Below are positions 12,485 through 22,939 of a stretch of DNA of 64,000 nucleotides, piece by piece. Every line of letters begins with the position of its first letter. Within the stretch, counting starts at the first letter, position 1. Source of the DNA: Trichaptum fuscoviolaceum (lineage: Eukaryota > Basidiomycota > Agaricomycetes > Hymenochaetales > Trichaptaceae); contig CAJSYZ010000008.1 of the NCBI GenBank assembly GCA_910574455.1, forward strand, positions 2,234,707-2,298,706. The letters are read 5' to 3'. The notes below the pieces were generated by a model that saw only the letters and a list, made by a program, of their open reading frames with translations, did no database searches and had not been told where the DNA came from. The position numbers and the translations under genes were made by a program.

Positions 12485-13317
12485 TCAACGTCTGCTGCAG
12501 AGTTGCGGCTCGGTGACCTCCAGCTCGGACACGAACAGGAGAGTATGACCGAGAATTTCGCCAAGCACCCCCTCGGAATGGTCAAGCGCAATACCGCTGA
12601 GATCGTTGGTGAAGAAAATCATGGGCCTCCTCTCAGATTGCCCGAGAGAGGAGGGACACGGGACGACTTGCGGCACAAGATGCAGGAGGCTTAACTCCCT
12701 TGTCGCAATTGTCAGCTTATCTATCTCGTAGTGCGGGTAATCGATCAAGGCAACTAGTCCCTTCTCGAGCGAGTCAATCGGGATGCCACAGTAAGACGAG
12801 CTGCGGCTCCCGGACCTCCCGCTCGGCCTACGAATAGGAGAACATGACCTGTCCGGACCAGGCTTCATAATAAACATAGTGGCCATAGCCTTGCTCCGGC
12901 TCGGAGGTGTGCCATGACCAAGACCGCCATACGCCTTCTTTGTCCTCTTCGGCGTGCTCGGTGGTCTGCTGGCCAGCTCGATGGGTTGGGCAAGCGAGGA
13001 CCCACCAGCGTGCCTTGGTCCGGGGGGAGTGCTTGTCTAGGCTGAGACGCTGCAGCCTGCCCTACCATGACGGCCTCGAACTGCGACCCAGATGAAGGTT
13101 CGGCCATCACTGCGTGTCTTATCTCAACGATGGTGGGTGAGACAAGGTGCTGCATGCCCGCCAAGTTGCGGCGACTCTCCCGGAGGTTTAGAGGCGAGAG
13201 CGTCATTCGCCCCTTGTCCTTCGCGGGGTGATGTCCTGCCCTCCGAGTCCTAGCCTCATATCGCAGGGGAATCCTCAAGTGCCTCGTCCGAAGAGAGTCA
13301 CTCGCATTCCGCAACAA
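12485..13317 (-). pseudogene. PHYE-family fragment in arm A
   Basis: The minus strand carries MTLSPLNLRESRRNLAGMQ, MKPGPDRSCSPIRRPSGR, LIDYPHYEIDKLTIATRE and RRPMIFFTNDLSG, in two overlapping frames, as in the copy at 6331-7535. After HSEGVLGEILG the sequence switches to a partly repeated SCSP-like tail instead of the two downstream exons of the 6.3-kb copy. It is therefore 3'-truncated. Compared with its partner in A' it retains the SPIRRPSGRS segment that A' has lost. Confidence 0.6.
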
Positions 13318-14601
13318 CTAAATTCTTAGACCTGCCAGCCTTTGGAGCTTACCAGTATACGAGCGACGCTATGGATCATCCCCGCAATGCCATTCATGCG
13401 ACAGGTTTTTGCGTCTCGTTCAAATGCCTGAGTAGCCGGGTATGCTACAACGACGTAGACTGGAGATGGATTGGGGGGAGGGGGGAAATGGTGCGGGGGT
13501 TGGTTGGGAAAGGATGAAGTCGCATATGCGCCCTTGACGTAGTCCAGATATTGAGCTCAACTAGAAACACTCCGTATTACCTGCCAGTAACCGACGGAGT
13601 GCATCTTTCCAGGAGCTGCGAGTGCGGAAGAGGGTTAGAAGGGGGCGGATTAGGAGATGTCGGACGAATGTATGTAGACGCAAACTTACTATATGCCTTA
13701 TGATTATGCAAGAGTTATGGAAAACAAGCGAGAGGCTGTTCCCCGAAGGGAAGGCCGTATCGATCCATCGGTCGACGGGCTTCGTCTTTTAACAGTGCTT
13801 CGGTGGCCAACTTGGAAAGAGCAACTCAGCCTAAAGCAGACCGGCGCCCACCACCTCCGTCCACCACAATGCTTGAGCCAAGTATCGACAAAAGAATACA
13901 GGTGATTGATAATGCACACTCGTCGCGGGAGGTGGTGGCCTTTCTCGCTGAGATCGCTAGCTAATCTCTGCAAGAAAGACAACAAAAAACGTGGACAGGT
14001 GGTCAGAGAGGGCAGATGATAAGGTCGGCTGTCAGCTCTTCTAGTATGCTCAGGCATCCGAAGAAAGCAAACAATGGATCAGATATTCTCGCCCGGTGTT
14101 TCTCCAGTTCCAAAGTCCCATGAAAATGGCTGCACTCACTTTCCGTATTCTCCGAAATGCAGTGCGAGATCACCTATGATCATATATAAGAGCCTGTCTA
14201 CTTTGAGTGTGCCCCGTGTGTCGTAGATTTCTGTTCCAAAGCTATGTGGGCGATTGGGTTCAAGAATTCCAGTCCTTAGACCCGCTCTTGTACATCTTTC
14301 CGACGAGACAATCTCTGCTGGGAGTTTTGCGAGTAAGACCATTGGTATGTCTAGGAGCTGTCAATTCCGAGGCCAGAGTCGGCGGAATCATAGCAATGTT
14401 GTTGACACAGAGAAGGTGATCAGAATTAGTAGGCATATCATATGCACGACAAGTTGGCGAGATATCATCCAAAATCTAAGCTGGATTCTGAAATATTGCT
14501 TGCGATGTAGGCGAGTGTTAGTGGGTTCAGATGCGTTACAAGGAGACCTCAGACAACTTAAAGATCGGTACTCCGATTCAAGTTGAAGCTCCGTCGAAAT
14601 C

Positions 14602-14646
14602 CCTTCATTTCTATTTTCATTTCCATTTTCATTTTCATTTTCAATT
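14602..14646. repeat. TTTTCA-type microsatellite (arm A)
   Basis: About seven imperfect copies of a 6-mer (ttttca/tttcca) lie in a row. The mirror copy in A' is at 37943-37990, where it reads as gaaaat/ggaaat. Confidence 0.85.
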
Positions 14647-14826
14647 CTCATGCTACCTCAACTTCAAGTTGAATCATGAATTACACACTACTACGCATTA
14701 GCTGACTGATCTGTTGATTATGTTCTTCCTTAATCATCGAGCACCCTACCGTCGTTGCCCTGCCGCATATAAACCGTTGGTCGCTTGTGCAAGCTAGCTA
14801 AGTTATTTACATGCTATTCATCTTCA

Positions 14827-15452
14827 ATGGCCGCAGTCGATGTCGTAAAGACCAGCATCCCTCATTTTGTTGCTATGAATGACGGTGAAGTGCCGTATAT
14901 CATGCACGACACGGACCTCAAGCTTGCCAAACCCCGCGCAATTTCACGCCCGAGCCAATTGACGTCGAGGTCGAGAATATACGTGGTAAAGAATATTCGG
15001 TCTCATTACTAGACACTGCCGGCTTCCAGTTCTTCCGCGCGGAGACGAGTATCCAGTCGTTTGACAGCAAGGAGGAAATTGAAAGGGTGTATTACCCCGA
15101 GAGCATTGACTTGATGAAACGGCTCACCGGTGCGAACAGAGTTGTCATTTTCGACCATAGTAAGTCATTGGAATCGCATTCTGATTGAGAAAAGCCTTTT
15201 CTTATAACTGCGTTGTAGCGATGCGTCGGAGACGCCCAGGAGAGACCGAAGACACTCTTGATCAAGTGTGCTTGTCAGAGTCTCTCGCTACAGGAACACT
15301 AATACTTAAGACGTGAACCCAGCTTCGATTCAATCCAGGATGGTAGCGTTGCAGTCTTGACGCCTCACACTTCCTTCGCAGACCCAACGACACCACCCGA
15401 CGCACCACCCCGTGAATCTATTGAAGTCCGTATGCTAGTTTTCTACAATTGA
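14827..15452 (+). pseudogene. Broken CmcJ/NvfI-type oxidoreductase gene (arm A)
   Basis: This is the arm-A partner of the intact gene at 36732-37783. The start (MAAVDVVKTSIPHFV), the block GFQFFRAETSIQSFDSK and the end DAPPRESIEVRMLVFYN are all present. A one-base loss in exon 1 just after the DTDLK codons shifts the frame. A deletion of roughly 400 bp then removes the region from MRRRRPGETED to VLIK, including the His/Asp-containing core and two introns. The two changes make a functional product very unlikely. Confidence 0.85.
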
Positions 15453-16546
15453 CTTCACTTGTCAAGTTACAAGTGTAGTATGCCGTGTTGTATGATTCGG
15501 ACGGGAGTAAGAAACAATTGTTTCATGTGTACAGTATAGCATTCCTTCGAGTGTAAAGTATATGCATTGAAAACTCTTTAATTATTCCCTTTGATTGACC
15601 TCGTTAGTTGCAGAACGAAAGATGAAATAAACAACACTGGTGCATCCAAGCGATAATTGAATGAACCTCGGGGCGGCATATGGCCCACAGAAAGGGGAAG
15701 GACATGACTGACAAAATAACAAAGGAAACTGGTACAAAGAATCTAGATGAAAGACAAACACTTGGATGAAAGATAATCATGAGGCTCAGCATACAAGCCG
15801 AATGTCGAACAGATGTGCAATTGGTTCAATAGATGGTATCATATTCAAAGACAAAGATAAAGGACACAAAGGGCATAAAGACAAAGGGCATGTGAGCGAA
15901 ACCTCGAGTTATGATTTACGCAGACCAATGAAGGACTCAAAGGAAGGAATAAGACTTATGAGCGAGAGAAAAACCAAACAGTTTGATTCGGTCGCTTGGT
16001 TGCTGCAAGCATCTATACCGTTCGGAAGGTGTGCAACGGCGGGTGGATGCTGCAACATCCATCCGCCAATGCCCCTGGGCTAGCTCATCTGCGTCTTCAC
16101 CAATGTTTAACCAGGGCCAGAAACTTGAGCTACCTCTCCACCTCTTGTACTAACGGGCATTCTATGATCAATGCAGCTCGCGCAACGATTATTTCCCTAG
16201 ACGACTTTCGGGATCAGCACGACAACATGCGCGAAGTGGGCCGCATTCTTGACGAACACCAATCATTAGATTTGAGGACAATCGCGACTTGTGAGAGGCA
16301 GGGCAGGATGTGGCTCTGCACCAGTAGGCAGTTGTGGTTGATCCAAAGGCGAATTGTTCTGCGGCGGTGTCTGTGAGCTCGACGCACACTGCACTGGACT
16401 CTGCAGATAACTTGGAGCATTGAAGGTGAACTTAAATCCTGAAGTGTCTGCAGCACGAAGGTCTGGGAACGCCCACAGGCACCTTTTATCGTGTGGCGCT
16501 CATTGGATGGCGGAAATACACGTTGTCATCCTCCCACTCTTCTTCA

Positions 16547-16672
16547 TCATCCACATCGCTCGATCGTTGGTCCTTCACTGTGCTCGTCATCAGTCTCGGC
16601 ATCCGACTCGTAGCCAGCGTCAGGTGGTGGTTCATAGTGTGTGTCATCCCTCAGGATGTACGAAAGAGACAT
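16547..16672 (-). pseudogene. Truncated acidic short-protein gene (arm A)
   Basis: Reading starts MSLSYILRDDTHYEP, matching the 84-residue acidic proteins at 23354-23608 and 59225-59479, but stops after about 41 codons because of a frame change in the acidic tract. The out-of-frame remainder still encodes DDEEEWEDD-like sequence. The same lesion is present in A' (35512-35637), so it predates the A/A' duplication. Confidence 0.6.
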
Positions 16673-18179
16673 CTTGGACTGGATGTTAACTGCACAGGTG
16701 ATTAAGTACCGAAAAACGAACGGGGCAGAGAGGGTATGACTGCGAGGGAGACTCGATTCATGGACTGCCCTTATGAAGGACGTCGGTGACCTGGGACAAG
16801 CAAGGATTTATCCCGTTCGAGGGCAACTGCCATGGGATTGGATGAGATTGGCGGCTGATATGAAGGGGTACCGGATTCAAGCCGAGATAGAACGTCAAAT
16901 ATCGCGTCGGGAGTTGGGACCCGGGGTGCATCGTCTGGCAGGATGTGTGCGAATGAGCAGAGAGGACTGAGTCGAGATGTTCGTAGCAGTATATGACATA
17001 TGATTATGCAGTATGACACATAATGGGACACAGTTTTTCGAGGAGCGAAGACTGTGAATACTAGTAGCTCGGTCGCAAAGCGGGCCCTTCTTATAGGCCA
17101 ATAGTGGCTTAGGATAACGACAACTGTTGCCCACCATCGACGTTCGGTACATACCTGATTCGTTTCGTGTAGCAATCAAATTGTCTTTGCCTGCTGCTCT
17201 AGTCGGAACAGACAAAGGATTTCTAGCCACCACTGCAGAGCTTCAAAGATCAGAGGCATCAGTTACTCCTTTACGATGGACGTAGGATGATCTCGAAGGG
17301 GGAAGCGGTGGGCTGGTGGCCCTCGATGGCGTGCGCATCGTCACTCGCTGTCTGCCTCATAGACTAAGGGCGAGTGGAAGCCCTGTAGAAGCAGACTGGA
17401 CGTGCACATTGTAAGAGTCCTTTCAAGAATCAAGTAAATATGTGATTTGTTCGTTGCTCACGATGAGATTGCGCCAACCCAAGAATCTTAATACTTTCCA
17501 GAATATCTGAGCCGTAGCAGCCGTGCTAACAAGTCTTGCTGTTATAGGTTCACAGCTATAGCGAAGGGTATTGATCTGCAAAGTTGGTTGTAAGAGGGCT
17601 GGCGCGCGGCGGCACGGCGTAGTAGTACTACTAGTAGTAGTGCCGCTATGCCAGTGATGAGTCATTGATGCGCCGGCCCGGCCACTGGTTACTCTGTAGT
17701 ACTAAGTATCTGAGCGCAAAGCTATAACTGTCGTCACTGATCAATGCAAAATGAGATGAAATCAATTAGGCACCTACATAAACAGGTCCAGTTGATACAA
17801 TACCAGTCATACATAAACTATGATTGCGGCTGAAGTTTTGTATCAGGAAATTAGCGGTAAAGTTAGTTGCGGCAGAAACTTGAAGTCTCAGATAGCCGTC
17901 GATAGTATGAATTTATACGATGCCATTTTAAATAATGAAAATCAAGGCCCAAAGGAGTGTGTGTAGTACTATGTACAAGAGAGATATAGAGACTAAGAGA
18001 CGGAAGAAGAGACGAGAGAGAGAAAGTAGGAAAGGAAACATATCAAGCCCAAAGGAGTGTGTGGAGTACTACGTACAAGAGAGGAATAGAGACATAGATA
18101 GAGAAAACAATTAAAAAGGTGAATATGCGCCAGAGATGTCGAACGATCATAATCCAATGAATTCCGGATATTGACGTGG

Positions 18180-19310
18180 TCAAATGCTTAGCCCGAAAGC
18201 GAAGGCTGAATCACAACGGCAGAAGACGATAACCAACTCTCCCTACAAGAGTGGCCGTCCCCGGCGAAGTGCAGTACCTTCTAGTAGGCCGAAACAGTGA
18301 TTGCCAGTCGGTGTCCAGTAATTACGAGTGGAAGCTTGCGAGACTCCTTGAGTATCGAGCATCAACGAAAAAAGGAGACCGGGGTATATAAGAGAGACTG
18401 AGAGAGAGAAGGTTTGATAGACATTGAGTTTTATAGCCAGTAGACCTATCCAAAGAGCGTGACAAAGAGGCGAATCAGTGTCAGATGGAAGATGGTCCTG
18501 ATGTCGACCGGTCTCGTAGGCCACCAGGAAATCCGAGTGGTTGGCGTGGTCAATTGCTAAGCCCGGCAGCGAAGATTTTGATACATCGAATAGTGTATAT
18601 CTTCTAATAGGTCGAAGCAGTGATTGCCAGCCGTTCTTCGGTATTTGCTTGCGGTAGGTCACGGGACTCCTTGAGTGTCGAACATCGCCCAGCAGGAGAT
18701 TTAAGGACGAGAGGAAAAGAAAGGAGACAGGACTAGGGAGACAACAGAAGTGTGCCAGTAGACCCATCCAACGGGCGTGGCAGAGAGGCGAATCAATGCC
18801 AAATGGAAGACGGTCTTGATGTCGATCAGCCTTGTAGACCACCAGAAATTCCGAGTGTTTGGCGTGGTCAAGCGCTAAGCCCGGCAGCGAAGATTTTGAT
18901 ACAATGACTAGTGTATATCTTCTAATAGGTCGAAGCGGTGATAACCAGCCGGTGTTCGGAACTTGTGTGTGGTAGGTCGAAGGACTCCTTGAATGTCGAA
19001 CATCGCCCAGCAGGAAATTATGATGGAGACAAGATTAAGAAGGCAAGAGAAATTTGCCAGAAGACCCATCCAAAGAGCGTGACAAAGAGGCGAATCAGTG
19101 TCAAATGGAAGTCGGTCTTGATGTCGATTGGTCTTGTAGACCACCAGGAATTCCGAAAGGTTGGCGAGGTCAGTGCTAAGCCCGGCAGCGAAGATTTTGT
19201 TACAACCAATAGTGTATATCTTCTAATAGGTCGAAGCACTGATGTCAGCCGTTCCTCGGTAATTGCGTGTTGGTAGTTCACTTGAGTATCCAACATCGTC
19301 CAGCAAGAGA
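18180..19310 (-). repeat. Tandem array, about 300-320 bp units (arm A)
   Basis: The motif ctaagcccggcagcgaagat recurs at about 18558, 18877 and 19176, with a divergent version near 18187. A second motif around ccatccaaagagcgtgac recurs with the same spacing (about 18446, 18765, 19064). This gives about 3.5 units of 299-318 bp. On the minus strand a 199-residue frame stays open across two units (HQDRLPFD-type motif repeated). Whether it is translated is unknown. Confidence 0.85.
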
Positions 19311-19806
19311 TTAGAACGAGACGAGTGAGAAGAAGAGACGGATCGACTCAGAGCAGGAGTCAATCCAGGCTGCTTTCCAGAGCTACAGCTATCCCAAGGT
19401 CCCTAGGTGAGGGGAAAGGACCACAGAAGCAGAGCGAGTACAGAGCCAAGCAGAAGTGTCAAAGAGCAGAATGTCCAGGAGTGATGGTCGTCATCGGTGG
19501 AGTCTTTGCGTGGAGAGCGGGAATCGTGAGCGCGAGAACGTGTGCGCTTAGTGGGCGACCTTGACGCCGACGAGACTGAGCCTGGCCTAGGCGCAGTCTG
19601 TCTAGTCAAACCTTGCAGCATTAGATCTGGCCTAGATCTGCCGCTGATGAGGAAATGCCTGGCCTAGGCAATCCCCCAGCAGGACTTGTGCACAGTCTGC
19701 TGTTGACAAGGCACCACAGGGAGTGGGTGAGAGGGTCGATTGACTGGTCGCCGCTTGGATTCCATTGCTAGACTCGAGATTCATGGGACCTCAGGACAGG
19801 GTGGCT

Positions 19807-20053
19807 CTACTCTTGATGTCTTCTTCGGTACTCTGCTTTCTTGGCTGCTGAGAACTGCTGGAATGGGTCCCTTTCGATCACTGTTAAAAGGAGTTAGGAT
19901 GGCAGCGCGTAACAAGAGAAAGATGGACTTACGATCATGAATAGGGGCAGCAAGTAGCAAATGTCGTGCATCACGGGACTTGACACGACGTTCGCCAGTA
20001 TCCTTGTGACTGACAAGCAAGGGTGTGTTTGGCGCTAGCCCGACAGGTCGCAT
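19807..20053 (-). CDS. Small spliced ORF (64 aa), or last exons of a longer gene (arm A)
   Basis: Two exons, 20053-19933 and 19880-19807, join through a good GTAAGT donor and a TTTTAACAG acceptor. The product begins MRPVGLAPNTPLLVSHKDTG and ends ERDPFQQFSAAKKAEYRR plus five residues. The same structure is kept in A' (32128-32374). It lies just downstream, in transcription sense, of the 255-bp exon-like array and could be that gene's 3' end. No family recognised. Confidence 0.4.
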
Positions 20054-20189
20054 GTATCGTAGGTCGCTGACAGGCGAATGTCAGAAAGCCGAGGAAACTG
20101 TCGAGTCGGAAGCGGATGATTAACGAGGTCGCTCAGTGGACGCAAACTCGGGTGCTTCGGTAACTGCACCAGGATGGTTGTTGAAGTCT

Positions 20190-21060
20190 GGATGGCAAAC
20201 TTCCTAGACTGAGGGTGAGAAAGGTAGCAAGCAAATAAGAGTGTAAATGCTCACATTTTCAGAAGTGGTTTGCCACTTAACAGATTGGACTCAGGATTGG
20301 ACCCAGGAAAATGGGTGGCAACTTCCTACACTGTGTCTGACGGTTAGACTGCATTACAAGAAAAGAAGAAGATAAAAAAACTCACGTTTTCGGAAGGGGA
20401 ACTGCCGTCCAAGCTAATGGACCCGAGGCTTCCACTAACTCTGAGGTTTAGTATATGAGCAAGGGTCGAAGAAATGTGCTGCCTACAATCGAAGAAAAAG
20501 CCTCTGCTATACTGGCTATGTCGAGTAGACAATACCAACTCGATTGGACCCAGAATGATGGATACCTGGGTGGCAACTTCCTACACTGCAATTGAGGGTG
20601 AGAACGGCATTCAAGAACAGATGGAGAAGAATATGCTTACGTTTTCGGAAGGGGACCTGCCGTCCAAACTAATGGACCCGAGGCTTACACTAACTCTGAG
20701 GTTTAGTATGTGATCAAGCATCGAAGAGAAGTGCTTCCTACAATTGAATGAAAAGCCTCTGCTATACTGGCAATGAGGAGTAGACAATGCCAACTTGATT
20801 GGACCCAGAACAATGTATTTCTGGGTGGCAACTTCCTACACTGCATCTGATAGTTAGAATGGTATTCAAGAACAGAAGAAGCATAAACTAACGTTTTCGG
20901 AACTTGAAGGGGACCTGCCGTCCAAACTAATGGACCCGAGGCGTACATCCTAACTCTGAAGGTCAGTGAACGATCGAGCGTCGAAGAAAAGGTGCCTACG
21001 ATGTAATGAAAAAGCCTCTGCTATACTGGCAATGTCAAGTAGACGATGCCAACTCTAATT
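20190..21060 (-). repeat. Tandem array, about 255 bp units with splice signals (arm A)
   Basis: The motif gggtggcaacttcctacact recurs at about 20311, 20569 and 20823, with a degenerate unit near 20192. The motif cctctgctatactggc follows the same period. On the minus strand each unit ends an exon-like block with CCGAAAAC (or CTGAAAAT) followed by a GT donor, a pyrimidine-rich stretch and an AG acceptor before TGTAGGAAG. Confidence 0.85.
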
Positions 21061-21600
21061 GCCCTGCAAGTGAGCGTCCTCAACAATCATTTCGGAGGAT
21101 ATGCTGGCGCGGCGGATGCAAAGGCGTAGATCGATGATGGACAGATCGATGGAGGGTTGTCCGGGGTGCATCGGAAGCAACACCCTGTGCGCAGAATCGT
21201 CGAAGGAGGCGAATCAGTCGACGAGTAGCACAAGAACTTGGCGAACGTTTTGGGATTGGGGTGCTTGAATAGCGAATACTGGGCTGGTCCGGCCACTGAT
21301 CGGGTGGCACGGGCGGCGAAAACAGGTTGTCGAGGAACAGGGGTACTTTCTATTGAGGTTCAAAGGTCGAATGAAAGGTAGTGTCGAGCAGACACCACTC
21401 GAGTCAAATGGTGCAGATAGTGACGAAGCAGAGAGCCTGAATGGCTAGAACACGATGGGCGAAGTATAAGCGGAGTTGGAGTGGTTGGAGAGCTGTAAAT
21501 GGCTGATGAGTTTGTCGTTGCGAAGTTCCTTGGAAGTAATAAGACGTGAGCAAAGAGAAACAAGAGAAAAGAATAGCACATACCATGTCAGGTTACCCGA

Positions 21601-22075
21601 TCACTTGCATCCCAAGCCATGGCAAGTACTAGCACTTGGCTCGGTAGCTGGTAATATCACTGACATATGGGGTTGTCCTTCGGTTGGCTTCTCATCGGAC
21701 GAATAAAGATCTCCAATGGCGTCGGTTTCCGCAAATATACTTACTATCCCGTCGGTCTGTGATTCATCTTTGGTTACGTCGTAGTCAGGTGGGCTGTAGG
21801 AGAATTCCGGCTCTCCAGGTGGCACAGCGTACCCGACAACTATCTGCGTCTCGAGACTGGTGTATGCGAGGTATACCTCATCGACCTTACTTGCTGAACG
21901 AAAGAATGTCCTGTCGGCGTCGGCCTGTTTGTTGGCAGCCCAGTAGGCGCTGCTCAAGCGTGCTTCGTGTCTGAGGTGAACAAGACTATCGAAGCGCGAA
22001 GCGGAGGGAAATTGTGATCAACGCTGCCGCTGTCGTCAGTGAGGGAACGTCCTTGACTTGCTCTTCCGTGTCCAT
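21601..22075 (-). CDS. Predicted short gene of the repeat unit (copy A)
   Basis: An ATG at 22075 (MDTEEQVKDVPSLTTAAA) can join, through a 50-bp GTTGAT...CTCAG intron, to a frame reading HEARLSSAYWAANKQADADR, then TFFRSASKVDEVYLAYTSLE, and ending at 21601 or splicing further at a strong GTAAGT donor after QTDGI. A TATATATT box lies about 170 bp upstream of the start. The three copies (also 30118 and 62874) let the frame be compared: A and A'' are open, A' is broken. The 3' end is uncertain. No family recognised. Confidence 0.4.
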
Positions 22076-22939
22076 AGAGTCGTCCTTCTCCAGGTAAGGA
22101 GCGTGGTGTGGAACGAGTGTGGTGGTAAAGGAGTGTGGTGGCAAAGGAGTGGACGGATGAAGGAGATGACAATAGGAGGTGGAGGAAGGAAGTCAAGGAG
22201 GGAATTCGATGAGGGTCTCTCTGGACGAAAACGCTAGGAATATATACGAGGTAGGGAGGTGGCTGACAGTCTAGATCGCCCGTGCTCGCTGCACCCGAGG
22301 GCTGGCAATGCACTAACGCTTGAAGCTTGAGCCGGTGCCAAAATGAGTTGCGAGTTCCTACTACGCGAAGTTCGTACAAGTCCTCAGGCGCCAGAGTTCG
22401 CAAGCTGAGAAGTTCCAGAGTTATGAGCAAGATACTATCGCGCGCAAGGCTATGATGATTGGAAACTTCAGCGGGGAGCTCGGGAAAGTGGCTGGAAACA
22501 TGAAAGTTTGGTTCTGGATCTAATGACGCGAAAGGTAGGTGGCTGGCTGTTGCCAAGATTTTGCAGCCAATTTCCTGCTAACTGTTTGGATATCGGAATT
22601 GAAGATGCCAGTGTGGGGCTTACGAGTAAAGTACCGTTCAGAATATGTTCATTCGATGAAAGAGTTGCGGCTCGTTCAAGTCCGCTGGTTTTCCAACAAT
22701 CCAGAACCGATGCACCGACTTCTCCTACGAAAGTTTAACTTATCCAGTCCTCTCAGTGGCTCATCTCTAACAGCCCAGTAAGCCATAAAGTCATCGTTGA
22801 CGAGTAAACAGATCTGAGGTTGAGCTATGAGATAACAGAAGGTAGACATGAGCGTTCGCACGAGGTGACTTAGACACACCGTGCTCTCTCCTGACTCTGG
22901 GCCTCTACTATAATCCGAACTCACTGCATGCAATGCAGT

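Larger units (their letters stand above)
11963..22935 (-). repeat. Arm A of an about 11-kb inverted repeat
   Basis: Nearly every ORF here reappears, reversed, at 29313-40590. Sampled products are identical over 199 and 200 residues, or differ by a single residue over 105, 126, 134 and 150 residues. Divergence is patchy: the stretch near 13.7-14.0 kb, the outermost 0.3 kb and the CmcJ-type gene differ clearly. The inner edge is sharp near 22865-22935; the outer edge fades near 11963-12010. Content from inner to outer: predicted short gene, 255-bp tandem array, small spliced ORF, 310-bp tandem array, degenerate acidic-protein gene, broken CmcJ-type gene and PHYE-family fragment. Confidence 0.9.

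Noticed and set aside
18180..21060. CRISPR-like arrays
   Set aside because: Units are 255-320 bp and fully repetitive, without short repeats and unique spacers, and the DNA is eukaryotic.
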